Shown here: piece by piece, positions 9,650 to 16,684 of the stretch | How positions within the stretch are numbered: position 1 is the stretch's first letter | How the letters are laid out: each line of letters starts with the position of its first letter | From: UBA2705 sp963977125 | GTDB lineage: Bacteria; Pseudomonadota; Alphaproteobacteria; Micavibrionales; Micavibrionaceae | Length of the DNA: 28,921 bases | Reading direction: 5' to 3' | Assembly: GCA_963977125.1 (NCBI GenBank) | Contig: CAXBNJ010000013.1 | Coordinates: 1 to 28,921, forward strand | Translations under genes and position numbers: made by a program | The notes under the pieces: generated by a model | Seen by the model: the letters and a program-made list of their open reading frames with translations, nothing else | Told to the model about the DNA's origin: nothing | Database searches by the model: none

Positions 9650-10674
9650 TGAGCAGCCTTATCCTTACGTGCAATGCGGGGTCAAACAACACCAAATTAG
9701 CCGCGTTTAATGCCGAGACTTTGCAATCCGTCGATCATGCCGCCGTCCATAGCTTGGATGAAGTCATTGCATGGCTCAAAACCCATGAGAATGTTGTCGC
9801 CATTGGGCATCGCGTTGTGCATGGTGGCCGCGCGTTCACCCAGCCTAAATGCTTGAGTGATGAGGTGGTCAAAACGCTGACGGATTTTATTCCGCTTGCC
9901 CCATTACACCAACCCGCCGCCTTAAAAATCATTAAAGTGGCGCGCGCCCATTATAGCGCTATTCCGCATATAGCGTGTTTTGATACGGCGTTTCATCACA
10001 CCATATCAGATATTAACCGCCGTTTGCCGCTCCCCGCCCAATATCATGATGAAGGGCTGATGCGCTATGGCTTTCATGGCCTGTCTTATCAGCATATTGT
10101 CGATGTTCTGCCCGAATATGCCAAAGATAAAGCCACGGGTCGTATCATTGTTGCTCATCTAGGCGGCGGCGCATCGGCCTGCGCGATGAAAAACCTTGAA
10201 AGCGTAGACAGCACAATGGGTTTTTCTACCTTAGAGGGCTTAATGATGGGTACGCGCTGCGGGTCGCTTGACCCCGGCGCATTGCTCTATTTATTAGAAG
10301 CCGACGGCATGAGCTTGCCCGCCCTCAATAATCTGCTCTACCACAATGCGGGGTTAAAAGGCGTATCAGGGATGAGTGATGATATGCGCGCTTTACTCTC
10401 TAGCGCGGCCCCTTCAGCCCAAGAAGCGGTCGAGCTTTACTGTATCTTGGCCGCCAAACAAATGGCGGGTTTACTGCCGGCTATTGGTGGGTTGGATGCG
10501 CTTGTGTTCACAGGCGGCATTGGCGAGAATGCAAAAGCCATACGCGATAAAATCACCGCGCGCTTGCGCTGGCTGGGCGATTTTCCTGTCTATGTCATCC
10601 CCACAGATGAAGAACTGGTCATAGCGCAAGCCTGCCAAAAAGCCTATAATACCAAACAAGCCACCGCCCGATAA
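9649..10674 (+). CDS. ackA: Acetate/propionate-family kinase
   Basis: 341 residues, shorter than the ~400 of E. coli AckA. It converts acetyl-phosphate plus ADP to acetate plus ATP. The ASKHA-fold motifs are all present: 'NAGSNNTKL' at the N-terminus, Arg55 in 'GHRVVHGG', Asp112 in 'FDTAFHH', His143 in 'YGFHGLSY', Arg203 in 'MGTRCGSLDPG' and Glu293 in 'TGGIGENA'. These match the residues known to matter in the Methanosarcina enzyme, so it should be active. The ATG overlaps the upstream stop (TGATG), indicating coupling with the MaoC-Pta protein that supplies its substrate. Together they can make ATP from acetyl-CoA, useful when respiration is limited. Propionate or butyrate as substrate is an alternative. 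Confidence 0.92.
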   Translation: MSSLILTCNAGSNNTKLAAFNAETLQSVDHAAVHSLDEVIAWLKTHENVVAIGHRVVHGGRAFTQPKCLSDEVVKTLTDFIPLAPLHQPAALKIIKVARAHYSAIPHIACFDTAFHHTISDINRRLPLPAQYHDEGLMRYGFHGLSYQHIVDVLPEYAKDKATGRIIVAHLGGGASACAMKNLESVDSTMGFSTLEGLMMGTRCGSLDPGALLYLLEADGMSLPALNNLLYHNAGLKGVSGMSDDMRALLSSAAPSAQEAVELYCILAAKQMAGLLPAIGGLDALVFTGGIGENAKAIRDKITARLRWLGDFPVYVIPTDEELVIAQACQKAYNTKQATAR

Positions 10675-10732
10675 TCTCATAAAGGCGGTCATGGTAAAAG
10701 CGTATAAAAAGTCCCCATATAAGGAAAACACA

Positions 10733-11134
10733 ATGTCAGCTGATAAAATAATAACCGCCCAAATCGATGAAACGGGGCAGAGCAACTATGCTGTGCGCAT
10801 TGATGTGTCAGGCCATGAAATTATGGGTGATGAGCCAGAAGATTTTGGCGGCAAAAACCTAGGCCCCGCGCCCTATGATCTCCTCACCGCAGCCTTGGGG
10901 GAATGCACCGCAATGACTGTGCGCTGGTACGCCCTTCAACAAAAATGGCCGTTAGAAAAAGTCGAAGTGAAACTGACCTTCCAAAAAATTGATAAAGTTG
11001 GGGTGTTTGAAAAACATATAACCATCCATGGTGATGACTTAACCGATGAACAACGCCAAAAATTAATCGAAGTCGCGGCTAAATGCCCTGTGCAAAGAAC
11101 GCTTGAGGGTAAAATGGAGGTTCGGACGGTTTAG
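10733..11134 (+). CDS. OsmC family protein
   Basis: 133 residues from the ATG at 10733, preceded by AAGGA at 10721-10725 (7 nt spacing). An in-frame ATG at 10691 would add 14 basic residues that do not look like the family, but it also has a purine-rich stretch upstream. The core 'GHEIMGDEPEDFGGKNLGPAPYDLLTAALGECTAMTVRWYA' contains the first conserved Cys; the second is in 'AAKCPVQRTL'. These two cysteines are the peroxidatic pair in OsmC/Ohr proteins, which reduce organic peroxides. The segment 'DEP..GG.d.GP.PYdLL' is typical of the OsmC-like subgroup whose substrate is less clear. It lies 58 bp after ackA and probably shares its transcript. Its stop overlaps the end of the convergent gene by 4 bp. 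Confidence 0.85.
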   Translation: MSADKIITAQIDETGQSNYAVRIDVSGHEIMGDEPEDFGGKNLGPAPYDLLTAALGECTAMTVRWYALQQKWPLEKVEVKLTFQKIDKVGVFEKHITIHGDDLTDEQRQKLIEVAAKCPVQRTLEGKMEVRTV

Positions 11135-11838
11135 GTCAGGTTGCCTTGTCGCATTACGGATAAGCATTTTTCCAACTCTGTAAACCCACCCACAAAATAC
11201 AAACAACCTTGATTGTAAAATAGATCTTTTTGTCTTCTTTCTTTCTCGGCGTCAGGCTCGCTCATTACTAGCATCGCAGTAGGATGACAAAATTTGGAGA
11301 GCATTTTGTAAGAAGTTTTATAGTGCTCTCCAAAACCGCAGTCCTGAGCAACATTGCTAACTCTTTTATACCCTCCGCCTAAGGATTCAATACCTTCAGA
11401 TACTGCTTTTTGGGAAATATCCTGCTTTGCATTAACAATAGGCTTAAGCCAGTCGTTATTCTGCGGGGTGGTTTCTTCCCACTTAATAAAAGATTTGTAT
11501 ATGTCCTCAACATCTTTATGAGCCTCTTCATAAAATTCAAGGGCATTCTCCTTACTTGCGGAGCAATAAATAGCCCAGACAGCTATTTCGAGAAGGTTTC
11601 TAGCTCTCCATGCAAGTAAGGATGGCTCAGATTCTGCTTCGTACGCAGCTTTTAAAGCCAGATATTCTGAAAAGTTTTGAAAACATATTGTTGCTAATAC
11701 TTGAACTCGCGATACCTCGTGTTCAATCGTATTGTTAGCTAGATTCTTTATGTTTTGATTCATAGCGACCCACCGGCCTGATTTTTTAATTTCAGCGGCT
11801 TCGTATATCCCTCTTTCAAATTCATTTTCAAATGTCAT
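11131..11838 (-). CDS. Hypothetical protein, possibly DUF5677/HEPN-like
   Basis: 235 residues from the ATG at 11838; a TTG two codons upstream is possible. Neither start has a good ribosome-binding site. The protein looks helical and soluble. It contains 'RARNLLEIAVWAIYC' near the middle and 'YKMLSKFCHPTAMLV' near the end. The R-x-LLE and Y-x-x-L-(S)-x-x-x-HP pattern recalls DUF5677-like proteins, but this is a weak resemblance and I assign no function. The gene is visibly richer in A/T than its neighbours. It sits alone between two convergent operons, and its stop overlaps osmC by 4 bp. Its composition and position fit a later insertion. No toxin partner or transposase is adjacent. Confidence 0.6.
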   Translation of the reverse strand: MTFENEFERGIYEAAEIKKSGRWVAMNQNIKNLANNTIEHEVSRVQVLATICFQNFSEYLALKAAYEAESEPSLLAWRARNLLEIAVWAIYCSASKENALEFYEEAHKDVEDIYKSFIKWEETTPQNNDWLKPIVNAKQDISQKAVSEGIESLGGGYKRVSNVAQDCGFGEHYKTSYKMLSKFCHPTAMLVMSEPDAEKERRQKDLFYNQGCLYFVGGFTELEKCLSVMRQGNLT

Positions 11839-11926
11839 ATTCAAACTTTATAACTAATGAGTTTCCCTTGAAAGCTAAAAATACAAAAGTATACGCCTCA
11901 ATCAGCCTATATAATATCTAGTAAGA

Positions 11927-13765
11927 CTAAGTCATCAAAACATACTTCCCAGGCGCATCCCTAATCGGCTGATACTCTTTATCATCGCCCATAGTCGGCG
12001 GTTTGGTTTTATCGTTGCCGTGATCGACAAGCCATGCTTCCCATGCTTCCCACCAAGACCCCTCTGTGACAGCCGTGGTTTTTTCCCATTGGCCGGGTGG
12101 TTTATAATGATCGGTATTCGGGATGGTCGCGCTTTGGAATGTGCGGCCTTTATGCCCCGGTTCGCTGACAATGCCAGCATTATGCCCGCCACTGGTTAGG
12201 GTGAAGGTCACTTCACTTTCTGTCAGTAATAGGATTTTATAGACGGATTTCCACGGCGCAATATGGTCGCGTGATGTGCCGACGGAAAATAGGGGCGTGC
12301 GGATATCTTGTAAGGCAACAGGGGCCTCATTCACCATGAAGCGGCCTTCAGCTAAATCATTTTGTAAGAACAGCTCACGCAGATATTCACTATGCATACG
12401 GTACGGCATGCGGGTCGCATCAGCGTTCCATGCCATCATGTCATAAATCGGCTCGCGCTTGCCTTGCATGTAATTGGTAATCATGCGCGACCAGATTAAA
12501 TCATTCGAGCGCAACATCTCAAACGCGCCCGCCATCTGACCCTTATCAAGATAGCCTTGATTCCACATCACATCTTCAAGGAAAGACACCTGACTTTCAT
12601 CCACGAAGAGCATAATCTCACCGGCTTCTTCAAAATCAACTTGGCTGGCCAGTAAGGTGAGTGTTTTAAAGCTTTCATCACCATCTCGGGCATGGGCGGC
12701 GGCCATGATAGAGAGCAAAGTCCCGCCAAGGCAATACCCAACGCCATGAACTTGTGGCGCTTTGGTAATGGTTTTAACGGCTTTTAACGCTTCACCAATG
12801 CCCAGATGCAAATAATCCTCTAGGCCCAAATCATGGTCGCACGCATCAGGGTTTTTCCATGAAATCATGAAGACACTATGGCCTTTATTGACGAGATATT
12901 TAACCAGTGAGTTTTCAGGGGAGAGATCAAGAATATAATATTTCATGATCCATGCGGGGGTAATCAGTATCGGCTCGCTATACACCTCATCGGTTGTTGG
13001 CGCGTATTGTATAAGCTCTATGAGTTTATTACGGTAAACGACTTTGCCTTGCGTGGCGGCAACGTTTTGTCCGACTTTAAAATTCTCTGCCCCGGCTGGG
13101 GGCTTATCTGATTTTACGCGCTCAGCATCATCCATAAAATTCAGCATACCGTGCCAGAAATTTCGTCCGCTTTGTTCGCAGGTGGTTTGTAAAACATCGG
13201 GGTTGGTCAGCGGGCTGTTTGAGGGCGAGACAATATCAAGCACTTGGCGCGCCGTATAGGAGACCACATCCAAATGATGTTTAGACACGCCGCGCACCTC
13301 AGTTGTTGCTTCACCCCACCATGATTGATGCAATAAAAACCCTTGTTCCATCACATTAAACGGCCAACGCTGCCAATTTTCGCTTTTGAAACGCTGATCG
13401 CCCGCAGATGGGTTTATAACGGGCTCTATCTGATGACCTGTCATAGCCTGCAGAGCATATTCACTAAATTGTGCTGTCTTATCTAATAGGCTGTGCTGTA
13501 ACATTTTTTGTTTGGCGGGTGAAAACATTAAATGCGTCCACCAGTCAACACCCGCTAGGCCAAGGGCTATGGGGGAAATGCCCCCCGTAAGTTTGGCCAC
13601 ATGGCCATGCAAAATATGATCCATATGATATTGATAGGAAGGATGCTCATAATCTGGACATTTATAAGCCGACAGCAAACGCTCGCTTAAGGCGATAACG
13701 CTTTTTTTGCTGACGTCTTTATTGTTGGATTTGTGGCTTGATGATGATTTAACAGCTTTTGTCAT
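11927..13765 (-). CDS. phaC: Class I poly(3-hydroxyalkanoate) synthase
   Basis: 612 residues from the ATG at 13765, chosen because the upstream small ORF stops one base before it (TAAcATG). An in-frame TTG at 13804 would add 13 residues inside that ORF. The enzyme polymerises (R)-3-hydroxyacyl-CoA into storage polyester at granule surfaces. The lipase-like box 'GVGYCLGG' holds the catalytic Cys345; Asp500 ('TSRDHIAPW') and His528 ('SGGHNAGIV') complete the triad. The length, the N-terminal 'NFMDDAERVKSDK' to 'VVYRNKLIELIQY' region, and the 'PAWIMKYYILDL' and 'VFMISWKNP' motifs are those of class I enzymes, which need no PhaE/PhaR partner. A Ser/Lys-rich tail of ~25 residues precedes the domain. 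No phasin or phaA/phaB is in the window. Confidence 0.95.
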   Translation of the reverse strand: MTKAVKSSSSHKSNNKDVSKKSVIALSERLLSAYKCPDYEHPSYQYHMDHILHGHVAKLTGGISPIALGLAGVDWWTHLMFSPAKQKMLQHSLLDKTAQFSEYALQAMTGHQIEPVINPSAGDQRFKSENWQRWPFNVMEQGFLLHQSWWGEATTEVRGVSKHHLDVVSYTARQVLDIVSPSNSPLTNPDVLQTTCEQSGRNFWHGMLNFMDDAERVKSDKPPAGAENFKVGQNVAATQGKVVYRNKLIELIQYAPTTDEVYSEPILITPAWIMKYYILDLSPENSLVKYLVNKGHSVFMISWKNPDACDHDLGLEDYLHLGIGEALKAVKTITKAPQVHGVGYCLGGTLLSIMAAAHARDGDESFKTLTLLASQVDFEEAGEIMLFVDESQVSFLEDVMWNQGYLDKGQMAGAFEMLRSNDLIWSRMITNYMQGKREPIYDMMAWNADATRMPYRMHSEYLRELFLQNDLAEGRFMVNEAPVALQDIRTPLFSVGTSRDHIAPWKSVYKILLLTESEVTFTLTSGGHNAGIVSEPGHKGRTFQSATIPNTDHYKPPGQWEKTTAVTEGSWWEAWEAWLVDHGNDKTKPPTMGDDKEYQPIRDAPGKYVLMT

Positions 13766-13766
13766 G

Positions 13767-13958
13767 TTAATCTGTCGCCGTGTCACAAGCATCTTTTTCA
13801 TCAACGCTCAGTTGATAAGGCGCTGCCGAATGCTGCTCTTGATCTCGCTTAGACGGCCATGATTTTAAATGCATAGTGCCTGATGTTATGGGGGGTCTCG
13901 GCGTGTGTTTATTCACGTTTAACTTTATTTCAGACGTCGGTTTTTTATGCGCTTTCAT
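13767..13958 (-). CDS. Small 63-residue protein translationally linked to phaC
   Basis: The ORF starts at an ATG preceded by AAGGAG with 7 nt spacing, the strongest ribosome-binding site on this strand, and ends one base before the phaC ATG. The protein is Pro/Lys-rich and basic in its first half ('MKAHKKPTSEIKLNVNK', 'TPRPP') and more acidic toward the end ('VDEKDACDTATD'). It has no membrane segment or signal peptide and one Cys. I recognise no family. Because it is first in the phaC transcript, it probably couples ribosomes into phaC and may also act with the synthase or granule. The FNR/FixK-type box and -10 lie just upstream. Confidence 0.65.
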   Translation of the reverse strand: MKAHKKPTSEIKLNVNKHTPRPPITSGTMHLKSWPSKRDQEQHSAAPYQLSVDEKDACDTATD

Positions 13959-13984
13959 AGCAATCTCCTTGTTTTTTCGTGATT

Positions 13985-14033
13985 TAAGGAAATGTTACGC
14001 GCATATCTGTGCAAAGGATTTGACTTGTGTCAA
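13985..14033 (-). promoter_or_regulatory. FNR/FixK-type class II promoter for the small ORF-phaC operon
   Basis: TTGACTTGTGTCAA at 14020-14033 is a palindrome of the form TTGAC-N4-GTCAA. On the minus strand, TAACAT at 13997-13992 begins 29.5 bp after the box centre, exactly the class II activator spacing (box centre -41.5). This predicts transcription from about 13985, a 26-nt leader and then the AAGGAG ribosome-binding site. The same box also contains TTGACA on the minus strand, which could alternatively serve as a -35 element. Confidence 0.6.
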
Positions 14034-14195
14034 GGTGATATGAATTAAGTGCGACCCATGATTTATAGAAGTATCAGCAAGCTAATTTTGAAAAAACACC
14101 CGCTGTTTTCAGGCCTGACAACACAAACAACACACATTTAAAATGCACGCATCGTTTCGCGCCAGCGCATGGAATCAGAAATATTCTCCCGCACG

Positions 14196-14216
14196 CTCAA
14201 AAATTTGAGGCCTCAA
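14196..14216. repeat. Overlapping inverted repeats upstream of the atp promoter
   Basis: CTCAAAAATTTGAG (14196-14209) and TTGAGGCCTCAA (14205-14216) are perfect palindromes sharing the central TTGAG. The result is three alternating half-sites of CTCAA/TTGAG. They lie 35 bp upstream of the FNR/FixK-type box at 14252 and could bind a second regulator. No known regulator is assigned. Confidence 0.45.
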
Positions 14217-14251
14217 CAATCGATGGATAGACCTAAAAAATCTCTCTTAAA

Positions 14252-14300
14252 TTGATTTCAATCAAACCTTTTATCCAAAAATCCGTTTAGCTTATGGATA
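14252..14300 (+). promoter_or_regulatory. FNR/FixK-type class II promoter for the N-ATPase operon
   Basis: TTGATTTCAATCAA at 14252-14265 matches the classic FNR consensus TTGAT-N4-ATCAA perfectly. The hexamer TAGCTT at 14288-14293 (T, A and final T matching TATAAT) starts 29.5 bp after the box centre, the class II position. The predicted first transcribed base, with the box at -41.5, is 14300, the A of an ATG codon. There is no Shine-Dalgarno sequence ahead of either ATG (14294 or 14300). Confidence 0.6.
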
Positions 14301-15721
14301 TGAAAGTTGATAAAAACATAGGATGCGTGCTTTCTGTACGCGGTAGCGTTGTTAATGTGGAATTCAAAAATGAATTGCCGCCAATTTACAGTATCTTACA
14401 TGCGGGCTCTGAAGACGAATTTGTATTGGAGGTCCTCTCGCAGCGTGATGAGAGTTGTGTGCGCTGTATTGCGCTCAGCGCCACAGGTGGTCTGGCGCGC
14501 GGCATGGCTGTAAAAGATACAGGCGGTACGCTGAAGGCGCCCATAGGCAAAGAGATTTTATCGCGTATGTTTGATGTATTCGGCAATGTCATTGATGGTC
14601 AAGACAAGCCAAAAAATGTGACGTGGCGCAGTGTGCATCAAGACCCACCGCCTTTGGCGCGGCGGTCAAGCCAATCAGAAATTTTTGAAACGGGCATTAA
14701 GGCCATTGATATCCTAACCCCGCTAGAGCGCGGCGGTAAAGCAGGCTTATTTGGTGGCGCAGGGGTTGGTAAAACGGTTTTACTGACTGAAGTAATTCAT
14801 AATATGGTTGGGCGTCAAAAAGGCGTCAGTATATTTTGCGGCATTGGTGAGCGTTGCCGTGAAGGGCAAGAGCTTTATCACGAGATGAAAGAAGCGGGCG
14901 TCCTTGAACATATGGTTATGATTTTTGGCCAGATGAATGAACCACCAGGCGCACGTTTTCGGGTGGGGCACGCGGCGCTAACTATGGCGGAATATTTCCG
15001 TGATGAAGAGCAGCGCGATGTCTTGCTGCTGGTTGATAATATTTTTAGATTCATTCAAGCTGGCTCAGAAATTTCTAGCATGATGGGGCAAATGCCCTCA
15101 CGCCTTGGCTATCAACCAACAATGGGCACAGAATTATCACGCTTGGAAGAGCGCATCGCCAATACAAATACAGGGGCAATCACCTCAATTCAGGCTGTTT
15201 ATGTGCCTGCCGATGATTTCACCGATCCTGCGGCGGTTCACACATTCTCTCACCTTTCAGCCTCTATCGTTTTATCACGTAAACGGGCGAGTGAAGGCTT
15301 GTTCCCTGCAATTGATCCGTTGGCTTCAAATTCGAAAATGGCTACGCCGACGGTCATTGGCGAGGATCATTATAGAATCGCACAAGAAATTCGCCATACA
15401 CTGGCTGAATATGAGGGGTTAAAAGACATTATCGCTATGCTTGGTCTTGAACAAATCTCTGTAGAGGATCGAAAATTAGTTGGCCGCGCACGTCGTTTAG
15501 AGCGTTTCCTCACGCAACCTTTTTTCACGACCGAGCAATTTACGGGCTTAACAGGCAAATCCGTTAGCCTTAAAGATGGCCTCGATGGTTGCGTGCGTAT
15601 CTTGCACGATGAATTTAAAGATGTGCCAGAAAGCGCGCTTTATATGATCGGGACAATAGACGAGGTCAAAATACAGGCAGAAAAGGGAGGGCGCGATGAG
15701 CAAAAACCTCATGCAGCTTAA
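14294..15721 (+). CDS. atpD: N-type ATPase F1 beta subunit
   Basis: 475 residues. It is the catalytic subunit of the F1 head, hydrolysing or making ATP. The Walker A 'GGAGVGKT' is at residues 154-161, the catalytic Glu186 in 'GIGERCREG', and the Walker B-like strand 'VLLLVDNIFRF' ends in the expected Asp. 'GSEISSMMGQMPSRLGYQPTM' and the LEQISVED segment (counterpart of DELSEED) are present. Position first in an atpDCQRBEFAG operon identifies the N-type rather than the housekeeping F-type enzyme. The start could be ATG 14294 or ATG 14300. Neither has a ribosome-binding site, and promoter geometry favours 14300 as a leaderless start. The 3' end overlaps atpC by 26 bp. Confidence 0.95.
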   Translation: MDMKVDKNIGCVLSVRGSVVNVEFKNELPPIYSILHAGSEDEFVLEVLSQRDESCVRCIALSATGGLARGMAVKDTGGTLKAPIGKEILSRMFDVFGNVIDGQDKPKNVTWRSVHQDPPPLARRSSQSEIFETGIKAIDILTPLERGGKAGLFGGAGVGKTVLLTEVIHNMVGRQKGVSIFCGIGERCREGQELYHEMKEAGVLEHMVMIFGQMNEPPGARFRVGHAALTMAEYFRDEEQRDVLLLVDNIFRFIQAGSEISSMMGQMPSRLGYQPTMGTELSRLEERIANTNTGAITSIQAVYVPADDFTDPAAVHTFSHLSASIVLSRKRASEGLFPAIDPLASNSKMATPTVIGEDHYRIAQEIRHTLAEYEGLKDIIAMLGLEQISVEDRKLVGRARRLERFLTQPFFTTEQFTGLTGKSVSLKDGLDGCVRILHDEFKDVPESALYMIGTIDEVKIQAEKGGRDEQKPHAA

Positions 15722-16100
15722 AATTCTTCTGCCCTTCAAAGTCTTTGCCGAAGAGAAAAATATATCGCGCATAGTGGCCAAAACAACACAGGGCTTTGTT
15801 GGGTTTTTACCGCAGCGACTTGATTGCGCCGTGGCATTAACGCCGGGGATTTTAACCTATGAAACCGCAACAGGGGCAGAGGTTTATATCGCCGTTGATG
15901 AAGGTATTCTGGTCAAGACAGGCACAGATATTCTTATTTCTGTACGCAGTGCGATAAGCGGCAGTGATCTGAACACATTACATGAAAAAGTGCATCAAGA
16001 GTTTCTCGCCGAAGATGAACAGGAAAAGAGCTTACGTTTTGCGCTTTCGAAACTAGAAAGCGGCTTTATCCATCGTTTTGCGGAGTTACAGCATGGATAA
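15696..16100 (+). CDS. atpC: N-type ATPase F1 epsilon subunit
   Basis: 134 residues with the epsilon layout: an N-terminal beta-sandwich (~1-88, 'MQLKILLPFKVFAEEKNISRI', 'TTQGFVGFLPQRLD', 'VYIAVDEGILVK') and a C-terminal helical hairpin. It links rotor and head and often restrains ATP hydrolysis. The ATG at 15696 follows GGAGG at 15686-15690 and lies within the end of atpD, while its own end overlaps atpQ by 8 bp. Placement directly after atpD at the front of the operon is characteristic of N-type ATPases; in ordinary F-type operons atpC is last. Confidence 0.9.
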   Translation: MSKNLMQLKILLPFKVFAEEKNISRIVAKTTQGFVGFLPQRLDCAVALTPGILTYETATGAEVYIAVDEGILVKTGTDILISVRSAISGSDLNTLHEKVHQEFLAEDEQEKSLRFALSKLESGFIHRFAELQHG

Positions 16101-16410
16101 TTTTATTGATCAAATTAAAGCGCAGGCCGCACGTAAATTACGCGCACAAAGCCACAGAGATCGCATCTGGTCAGGCTTTGGGCTATTCGGTCTTGTTGGT
16201 TGGTCTATCGCCTTGCCGGCACTTCTAGGGGCTTTATTAGGCGTTTGGATTGATGAAAACCATACTGATTCTCACTCATGGACCTTAGCGTTATTAGTGG
16301 CCGGATTATGCATTGGCTGTTGGAATGCTGCACGCTGGGTGATGAATGAGCAAAAAAGCATAGTGGACGACGATAAGAATGAAGAGAAAAGGGATGTAAA
16401 AGATGAATGA
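16093..16410 (+). CDS. atpQ: N-ATPase-specific membrane protein AtpQ (AtpI-like)
   Basis: 105 residues from the ATG at 16093, with GGAG at 16082-16085; an in-frame TTG at 16078 is less likely. Two hydrophobic helices are visible, 'GLFGLVGWSIALPALLGALL' and 'WTLALLVAGLCIGCWNAARW'. A basic N-terminus and a highly acidic/basic tail ('DDDKNEEKRDVKDE') flank them. The 'ALLGVWID' motif is shared with AtpI proteins, thought to help c-ring assembly. The third position in the operon is diagnostic of N-type ATPases. It overlaps both atpC and atpR by 8 bp. Confidence 0.85.
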   Translation: MDNFIDQIKAQAARKLRAQSHRDRIWSGFGLFGLVGWSIALPALLGALLGVWIDENHTDSHSWTLALLVAGLCIGCWNAARWVMNEQKSIVDDDKNEEKRDVKDE

Positions 16411-16684
16411 TATACTCATAATGGCTTTGCCCTTTGGCGCAGGATTAATACTGGGGGTACTCTTTTATGGTGGCTTATGGTGGACTGTACAAAAATGCCT
16501 TACTTCCGCCCATGCGCCGTGGTTGTTTTTAGGGAGTTTTTGGCTGCGTATGGCGCTCGCCCTTGGTGGCTTTTATATCGTGGCACAAGGTGATTGGAAA
16601 AATATACTCATCTGCTTTGCTGGTTTTATGCTTGGACGTATTGCGGTCAGGATCTTAACGCGGGAGCCTTCTCATGCAGCTTAG
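16403..16684 (+). CDS. atpR: N-ATPase-specific membrane protein AtpR
   Basis: 93 residues, almost entirely three membrane helices (about 5-28, 38-60 and 67-85). Arginines lie in or near helices 2 and 3 (Arg49 in 'FWLRMAL', Arg79 and Arg83 in 'LGRIAVR'); such buried arginines are the known hallmark of AtpR, proposed to interact with the c-ring carboxylates. It is found only in N-type ATPase operons, between atpQ and atpB, as here. Overlaps are 8 bp with atpQ and 11 bp with atpB. Confidence 0.85.
   Translation: MNDILIMALPFGAGLILGVLFYGGLWWTVQKCLTSAHAPWLFLGSFWLRMALALGGFYIVAQGDWKNILICFAGFMLGRIAVRILTREPSHAA

Larger units (their letters stand above)
13959..14293. other. Divergent intergenic control region between phaC operon and atp operon
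   Basis: 335 bp without a gene. It holds two FNR/FixK-type boxes, one near each operon, and overlapping inverted repeats at 14196-14216. Between 14050 and 14190 I see no ORF, RNA gene or clear terminator, only a short AAAACA/TGTTTT hairpin near 14100 without a T-run. The two boxes are 232 bp apart centre to centre, so each probably serves its own operon. Confidence 0.7.
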
